DNA from: JAHECQ01 sp047638695
Lineage (GTDB): Bacteria > Actinomycetota > Acidimicrobiia > Acidimicrobiales > SZUA-35
Assembly: GCA_047638695.1 (NCBI GenBank)
Contig: JBLINY010000090.1
Coordinates: 1-18,851, forward strand
Direction of reading: 5' to 3'
DNA length: 18,851 bases
Shown: positions 15,382-18,851 of the stretch, in pieces
How the letters are laid out: every line of letters begins with the position of its first letter
How positions within the stretch are numbered: position 1 is the stretch's first letter
Translations under genes and position numbers: made by a program
Notes under the pieces: model-generated
The model's input: only the letters and a program-made list of their open reading frames with translations
Told to the model about the DNA's origin: nothing
The model's database searches: none

Positions 15382-16138
15382 CTCGGTTCTCTCCAGCGTG
15401 TAGGCCGGAGCGTTCGTCACGAGCGACTGCCGGCGCAGTTGACGTGTCGGTTTGGGTGAGGGCCAGCCAGGCGGCGCGAGCGGCCGCCTGTTCTGCCCGC
15501 TTCTTGGATGTGCCGCCGCCTTCGCCATGGGCAATGCCGCCGACGACAGCGACCGCGGTGAAACGTCGGTCGTGATCGGGTCCGGATCCTGCGATCCGGT
15601 AGGTGGGAGTCCCCAGTTCCAACTCCGAGGACAGTTCTTGGAGCTGGGTCTTGAAGTCGCTTTGACCTGGACGCTCGGCGCCCGTCGTAATCACATCGAC
15701 CAGCAAGGTAAGCACGAACTCGCGGGCCGCTTCCCAGCCAGCGTCGATAAAGACGGCGCCGATCACTGCCTCCAGCCCATCAGCCAGGATCGACTCTTTT
15801 TCTCGCCCGCCTGACATCTCTTCGCCTCGGCCGAGACGGAGGTTGCGGCCGAGACCCAACTCCTCGCCAACCTCGGCGAGGGTCGTGGTGTTCACAACAG
15901 AGGCTCGCAGCTTCGCCAGCTGCCCTTCTGGCAGATCGGGGTAGACGCGGTGAATGTACTCGGTGACCGCCAGTCCAAGGACAGCGTCACCCAGGAACTC
16001 CAGCCTCTCGTTCGGCTCTTCATCGTCGTTTTCGGCGCAAAAACTACGATGTGTGAGCGCCAACGTGAGCAGCGCCGGATCGCTGAACTCGTGCCCGAGA
16101 GGAGCGCAGAAAGTGGTATCGGCCTGCCCGCTGTTCAG
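15359..16138 (-). CDS. rnc: Ribonuclease III, apparent CTG start
   Basis: This double-strand RNA endonuclease matures rRNA and cuts structured mRNAs. With the start proposed here it has 259 residues. Helix 1 and the LTHRS motif are followed by NERLEFLGDAV with catalytic E47 and D51, and by LADGLEAVIGA with D120 and E123. A C-terminal dsRBD (about 172-240) ends in SKKRAEQAAARAAW. The first conventional start codon is TTG at 16063, but it falls inside LALTHRS and would delete helix 1. The upstream frame still encodes the family sequence LGHEFSDPALLT, with no ATG, GTG or TTG. CTG at 16136-16138 overlaps the acpP stop as CTGA, matching other junctions here. Confidence 0.93.
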   Translation of the reverse strand: MNSGQADTTFCAPLGHEFSDPALLTLALTHRSFCAENDDEEPNERLEFLGDAVLGLAVTEYIHRVYPDLPEGQLAKLRASVVNTTTLAEVGEELGLGRNLRLGRGEEMSGGREKESILADGLEAVIGAVFIDAGWEAAREFVLTLLVDVITTGAERPGQSDFKTQLQELSSELELGTPTYRIAGSGPDHDRRFTAVAVVGGIAHGEGGGTSKKRAEQAAARAAWLALTQTDTSTAPAVARDERSGLHAGENRDDNVQPA

Positions 16139-16434
16139 GAGTCTGCCCCGACGCGGCTGTCGACGTAGTCGACGGCATCGCGAACCGTCTTCAAATCTTG
16201 GAGATCCTCATCATCGATCCGAAACCCAACCGTACGATCTGCGAGTTCTTCTTCAAGCGCTTCAACCAGTTCGATCAACGCGAGCGAGTCTGCGTCCAGA
16301 TCGTCCGCGAATGAGTCGCCTTCTTTGATCTGGGAAGGCTCGATTTCGAGGATGTCGGCCAAGCGGTCGCGAATGAGGGAAACGATGTCGTCTCGAGTCA
16401 TTGGCGATTGCTCCATGTGGGTCTCAGCTGGCAT
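16135..16434 (-). CDS. acpP: Acyl carrier protein
   Basis: This is a small acidic carrier for fatty-acyl chains, 99 residues from ATG 16432-16434. The phosphopantetheine attachment serine is S50 in DLDADSLALIELVEAL, followed by an acidic helix as usual. Start choice is uncertain. ATG 16434 has GGAG 7 bases upstream. ATG 16401 also has GGAG 9 bases upstream and gives an 88-residue protein closer to the common length. A TTG at 16437 looks less likely. It lies behind plsX, which uses acyl-ACP as substrate, and its stop overlaps the proposed rnc start. The 90-base gap before it carries a DnaA-box match and a short palindrome. Confidence 0.95.
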   Translation of the reverse strand: MPAETHMEQSPMTRDDIVSLIRDRLADILEIEPSQIKEGDSFADDLDADSLALIELVEALEEELADRTVGFRIDDEDLQDLKTVRDAVDYVDSRVGADS

Positions 16435-16492
16435 CAAAATGCTCCGAAGTCGGCGGCCGAGTGTAGCTGGTACCTACCAAAATCCGGGGCCC

Positions 16493-16501
16493 TGTGGATA
16501 A
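16493..16501 (-). promoter_or_regulatory. Perfect 9-bp DnaA-box match between plsX and acpP
   Basis: The minus strand reads TTATCCACA, the consensus DnaA box, 59-67 bases upstream of the acpP start. A given 9-mer is expected about 0.14 times on both strands of a window this size at even base composition, and less at high GC. A single site is not an origin; it could be a regulatory DnaA site or chance. Confidence 0.35.
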
Positions 16502-16506
16502 CTCCG

Positions 16507-16517
16507 CTACCCGGTAG
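16507..16517. promoter_or_regulatory. 11-bp palindrome upstream of acpP
   Basis: CTACC and GGTAG flank a single central base, a perfect inverted repeat of 5-bp arms in the plsX-acpP gap, just beyond the DnaA-box match. It could be half of an operator or a short stem. No known regulator site is recognised. Confidence 0.22.
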
Positions 16518-16524
16518 GCATCAA

Positions 16525-17529
16525 TCAGGCTCGCGAAGCCTCAACCATGGTCCGCACCGCGCCTACGACACCGTCGTCGGCCATCTCTGAAGCTGTTCCG
16601 ATCGCCGCAGCAATCGTTTCGACAGATGATGATCCGTGCGAGATCATGCAAACGCCGCGAGTCCCAAGCAGCATCGCCGCCCCTGTTTTTCCTGCGTTCA
16701 GGGTGTCAAAGATGGGATCGATCAGCGGGTTGACGACGGCTGCCGTTTCCCGGGCTTCGGGCGTCGAGACCAGCGCGCCGCGCAACTGGGCGCGGGCAAG
16801 AGCCATGAGACCTTCGAGCGACTTGAGCACCACATTGCCGGTGAAGCCGTCGCACACGACCACATCGGCCACTCCCGCCATGAGGTCGCCGCCTTCAATA
16901 TTGCCGACGTAGGTGGCTCCACAGGTGTGCGCCCAGTCGACGGCCTCCATCAGAGCGCTGGTGTGCTTCACCAGGTCGTTGCCTTTACCAGCCTCTTCAC
17001 CAATGGTGAGCAGGCCGACTCGGGGTTGGGCAACTCCCCATCGCACCCGGTTGTAGACCGCACCCAGCTGGCCGAACTGCACCAGCCACTCGGGTTGGCA
17101 TTGGGCGTTCGCACCACAGTCGAGCAACGTCGTCGGAGTTCCACCGAACACAGGAAAAGGCACGGCGATTGCCGGCCTGGCAACACCCTTGACCCGCCCC
17201 ATTCGCAACAACGATGCAGCCATGGCGGCGCCGGTGTTCCCTGCGCTGAGTAGTGCCTTGGCCTGGCCATCTCGCACAGCCTCGGCCCCGCGGACGATCG
17301 AAGCATCTTTCATCCGGCGAACGCTGGACGCCGGCTCGGCGTCCATAGCGATTACCTCCGAAGCGGGAAGTATCTCAATATCGCCGACGTCACCGAGTTC
17401 TTCGGGTCGCCCGACAAGTAGTACGGGAACGCCGTCGCGTTCGGCTGCAATCCGGGCACCCTCGACGATCACACGCGGGGCATCATCGCCGCCCATGGCA
17501 TCGACCGCCACGGGCAAGGAAGAACTCAA
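16525..17529 (-). CDS. plsX: Phosphate acyltransferase PlsX
   Basis: This 334-residue soluble, membrane-associated enzyme converts acyl-ACP and phosphate to acyl-phosphate for PlsY, the first committed step of phospholipid synthesis. Signatures include VAVDAMGGDDAP (7-18), LSAGNTGAA, LLDCGAN, GLLTIGEEAGKGND, YVGNIEG and VVVCDGFTGNVVLKS. The start chosen is TTG at 17527-17529: it overlaps the rpmF stop as TTGA and puts VDAMGG at the usual distance. The frame is open further upstream to 17616, but only inside rpmF. Another TTG at 17517 is possible. rpmF-plsX is a classical pair, and acpP downstream supplies the substrate carrier. fabH, fabD and fabG are not in the window. Confidence 0.96.
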   Translation of the reverse strand: MSSSLPVAVDAMGGDDAPRVIVEGARIAAERDGVPVLLVGRPEELGDVGDIEILPASEVIAMDAEPASSVRRMKDASIVRGAEAVRDGQAKALLSAGNTGAAMAASLLRMGRVKGVARPAIAVPFPVFGGTPTTLLDCGANAQCQPEWLVQFGQLGAVYNRVRWGVAQPRVGLLTIGEEAGKGNDLVKHTSALMEAVDWAHTCGATYVGNIEGGDLMAGVADVVVCDGFTGNVVLKSLEGLMALARAQLRGALVSTPEARETAAVVNPLIDPIFDTLNAGKTGAAMLLGTRGVCMISHGSSSVETIAAAIGTASEMADDGVVGAVRTMVEASRA

Positions 17530-17705
17530 TCGACCTCGATGGCCTGACGACCGTTGTACCACCCACACGAGGCGCAAACACGGTGCGGCAACTTGGCCAC
17601 TCCGCAGCGATCGCAAAGGCTGCGAGCTGGAGCGTCAAGGGTCCAGCTGGATGCCCGGCGGCTGCGGGTCTTGGCCTTGGAGGTCTTCTTCTTTGGGACG
17701 GCCAT
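17526..17705 (-). CDS. rpmF: 50S ribosomal protein bL32, zinc-binding form
   Basis: This 59-residue L32 protein begins AVPKKKTSKAKTRSRRA and has a four-cysteine zinc ribbon: C31-x-x-C34 and C44-x-x-C47. It is thus the zinc-containing (C+) form. The ATG at 17703-17705 has AGGA with a 7-base spacer. The frame extends 12 codons upstream to 17741, but the AVPKKK start is universal for L32. It follows yceD after 103 bases and overlaps plsX by 4 bases. The gap before it holds no ORF and only a weak GAACG/CGTTC inverted repeat near the yceD stop. Confidence 0.97.
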   Translation of the reverse strand: MAVPKKKTSKAKTRSRRASSWTLDAPARSLCDRCGVAKLPHRVCASCGWYNGRQAIEVD

Positions 17706-17808
17706 CGGGGTTTCCTGTGCAAGTTGGCAGCGATCACCCACCGACCGGCGGGCACGAAGAATTGAGGATAACTGCGTGACCGTCGAACGCCTACAGCGTC
17801 GTTAACGT

Positions 17809-18369
17809 TCAGTCGTCGAACCCGGGTTCGTTGAGCCTCAGTTGGTCAAGCGCGGCCCACCGAGGATCACTCTGCGGTGGAGCTTCAAGCCGCTCGACTT
17901 CGATGTCGTCAGCCGTCTTTGCGGGGTACCGATCGGGATCGGGCCCAACACAACCAGCCCGACAGAGGGGCGCCAGCGGCAAACCGACAAGAACGGCGTC
18001 GCGCACGATGGGCACCAAATCGATTTGGTCGCCCTCCAGTTCAATGAGGTCGATATCGCCCGCCGCCCCCACCTGGTAGATCTCATCAATCACGACGTCA
18101 GCTGCGCCCGCAACCGGCTCGAGACACCGCCGGCAGTCACTAACCCAACCGAAGGTGACGCTGCCGAACACCGAAACACCTCGCTCGATCGACTCCACAA
18201 CGACACTGCCGACGACGGGTCGCTCGGCGACCGATTGGCTGGCCACAACCTTGAGCCGAGGCAGCACGATGTCGATATCGACGGTCCTTCGTTCACCGAG
18301 TCGGCGCCGTAAATCGGCGACATGAACGGGAAATTTCGTGGTTGGCCGTGGAACGGCTGCCCCAGTCAC
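17809..18369 (-). CDS. yceD: DUF177/YceD family protein
   Basis: This 186-residue YceD-like protein belongs to a family almost always encoded next to rpmF and linked to 23S rRNA/50S biogenesis. Recognisable blocks are C79-R-R-C82-LEP, the acidic stretch ending in DLVPIVRDAVLVGLPLAPLC (about 117-136), and DPRWAALDQL near the C terminus. The second cysteine cluster, normally PLC..C.GLCP.CG, keeps only C136 and C140, so a full metal site is unlikely. The GTG start (18367-18369) overlaps the stop of the upstream coiled-coil gene as GTGA. rpmF follows after 103 bases. The family assignment is good, but the molecular function is not settled. Confidence 0.9.
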   Translation of the reverse strand: MTGAAVPRPTTKFPVHVADLRRRLGERRTVDIDIVLPRLKVVASQSVAERPVVGSVVVESIERGVSVFGSVTFGWVSDCRRCLEPVAGAADVVIDEIYQVGAAGDIDLIELEGDQIDLVPIVRDAVLVGLPLAPLCRAGCVGPDPDRYPAKTADDIEVERLEAPPQSDPRWAALDQLRLNEPGFDD

Positions 18370-18848
18370 GGCGCCGGAGGCGGTCCGGCCGGACCCGTGC
18401 CCAACAGTTTCTCCCGTCCCTGTTGCACTGTTCGCACGGTCTTGTCGAGCACGACCTCAAAGCTTGCCAACTTCTGATCGCAGTAGTCCTCGACCTGGCG
18501 GCGCATGTCGAGGGCTTCAGCCCTCGCGTCGTCGACGATCTGCTGAGCTCGAGATTCGGCTGCTTTCACCACTTCCTGGCGCTCGACCATCCGGCTGACC
18601 TGGGTCGACCCCTGATCGATGATCTCCTGCCTCTCGCGCCGAGCTTGAACGATGAAGTCATCGCGTTGCTGGAGCAGCTCCCGAGCGGTGTAGAGGTCGG
18701 CAGGCAACGAATCTCGCGCCCCCTCCAGCAGGTCGAGCAACTCGTCCTTACTAACCTTGATGGTCGACGACATCGGCATGGCCCGAGTCTCGGCGACCAG
18801 CTCGATGGCCTCAAGAAGTAGCTGCTCTGCATCGCCTTGCGGCGGCAT
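18366..18848 (-). CDS. SepIVA/DivIVA-like coiled-coil protein
   Basis: This 160-residue, highly charged protein is mostly predicted coiled coil (about 28-150), ending in GPAGPPPAP. It has no membrane segment. Segments ELLDLLEGARDSLPADL, QEVVKAAESRAQQIVDDARAEA and YCDQKLASFEVVLDKTV resemble, from memory, mycobacterial SepIVA (Rv2927c), a DivIVA-related septum and envelope-growth factor encoded beside the yceD homolog. The present protein is much shorter, lacking most of the central repeats of that homolog. The ATG at 18846-18848 is the first start seen, but the frame is still open at the right edge, so an earlier start cannot be excluded. It overlaps yceD by 4 bases. F0F1 subunit-b similarity from coiled coil alone is possible but less likely. 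Confidence 0.7.
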   Translation of the reverse strand: MPPQGDAEQLLLEAIELVAETRAMPMSSTIKVSKDELLDLLEGARDSLPADLYTARELLQQRDDFIVQARRERQEIIDQGSTQVSRMVERQEVVKAAESRAQQIVDDARAEALDMRRQVEDYCDQKLASFEVVLDKTVRTVQQGREKLLGTGPAGPPPAP

Positions 18849-18851
18849 ATC

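Noticed and set aside
15382..15534. Upstream extension of the Fpg-like gene to 15534
   Set aside because: It would overlap the rnc dsRBD tail by a further 153 bases with low-complexity Pro/Arg sequence; GGAG before ATG 15381 supports the shorter form. The longer form would not restore Pro1 either.
16493..16501. Replication origin
   Set aside because: A single DnaA box without further boxes, AT-rich DUE or dnaA/dnaN neighbours does not make an origin; kept only as a possible regulatory site.
17530..17616. Upstream extension of plsX to 17616
   Set aside because: These codons lie inside rpmF in another frame; TTG 17529 gives the usual PlsX N terminus.

Overview
This 18.85-kb window looks like core chromosome of a high-GC Gram-positive bacterium, most likely an actinobacterium of the Acidimicrobiia type. 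That placement is an inference from several things: high GC, frequent GTG/TTG starts, an FtsY with an N-terminal membrane anchor, an MprAB-PepD-like two-component/protease cluster, and a SepIVA-like coiled-coil gene beside yceD. I see no rRNA, tRNA, CRISPR array, insertion sequence, prophage or other sign of recent transfer.

Layout, read along the minus strand from the right end: sepIVA-like, yceD (DUF177), rpmF, plsX, acpP, rnc, a degenerate Fpg/MutM-like gene, smc. A three-gene block on the plus strand follows (moxR-type ATPase, DUF58, VWA), convergent with smc. The minus strand then resumes with a response regulator, a histidine kinase, an HtrA/PepD-like protease, ftsY, ffh, rpsP, khpA, rimM and the first 48 codons of trmD, cut by the left edge. 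This is the ancient Gram-positive order plsX-(fabDG)-acpP-rnc-smc-ftsY-ffh-rpsP-khpA-rimM-trmD. Here fabD, fabG and ylxM are missing, and six envelope/stress genes sit between smc and ftsY.

How the genes work together: plsX and acpP start phospholipid synthesis. rpmF, yceD, rpsP, rimM, trmD, rnc and khpA serve ribosome and RNA maturation. ftsY and ffh deliver membrane proteins. smc compacts the chromosome. The sepIVA-like protein probably acts in division or polar envelope growth. The regulator/kinase/HtrA set is probably an envelope-stress circuit, and MoxR-DUF58-VWA an ATPase-driven chaperone-like module at the membrane.

The most unusual points are these. (1) The gene in the mutM position keeps the Fpg fold signatures but has lost the catalytic proline, the catalytic lysine and three of four zinc cysteines, so it looks like a pseudo-glycosylase. 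(2) rnc has no ATG/GTG/TTG that gives a full-length protein and appears to start at CTG, overlapping the acpP stop as CTGA. (3) A 15-bp tandem repeat lies in the ftsY linker. (4) Three tandem 11-bp repeats and a leaderless-type -10 precede the response regulator. (5) A perfect 9-bp DnaA box lies between plsX and acpP. No stretch longer than 300 bases lacks a gene; the longest gap is 177 bases, upstream of smc.
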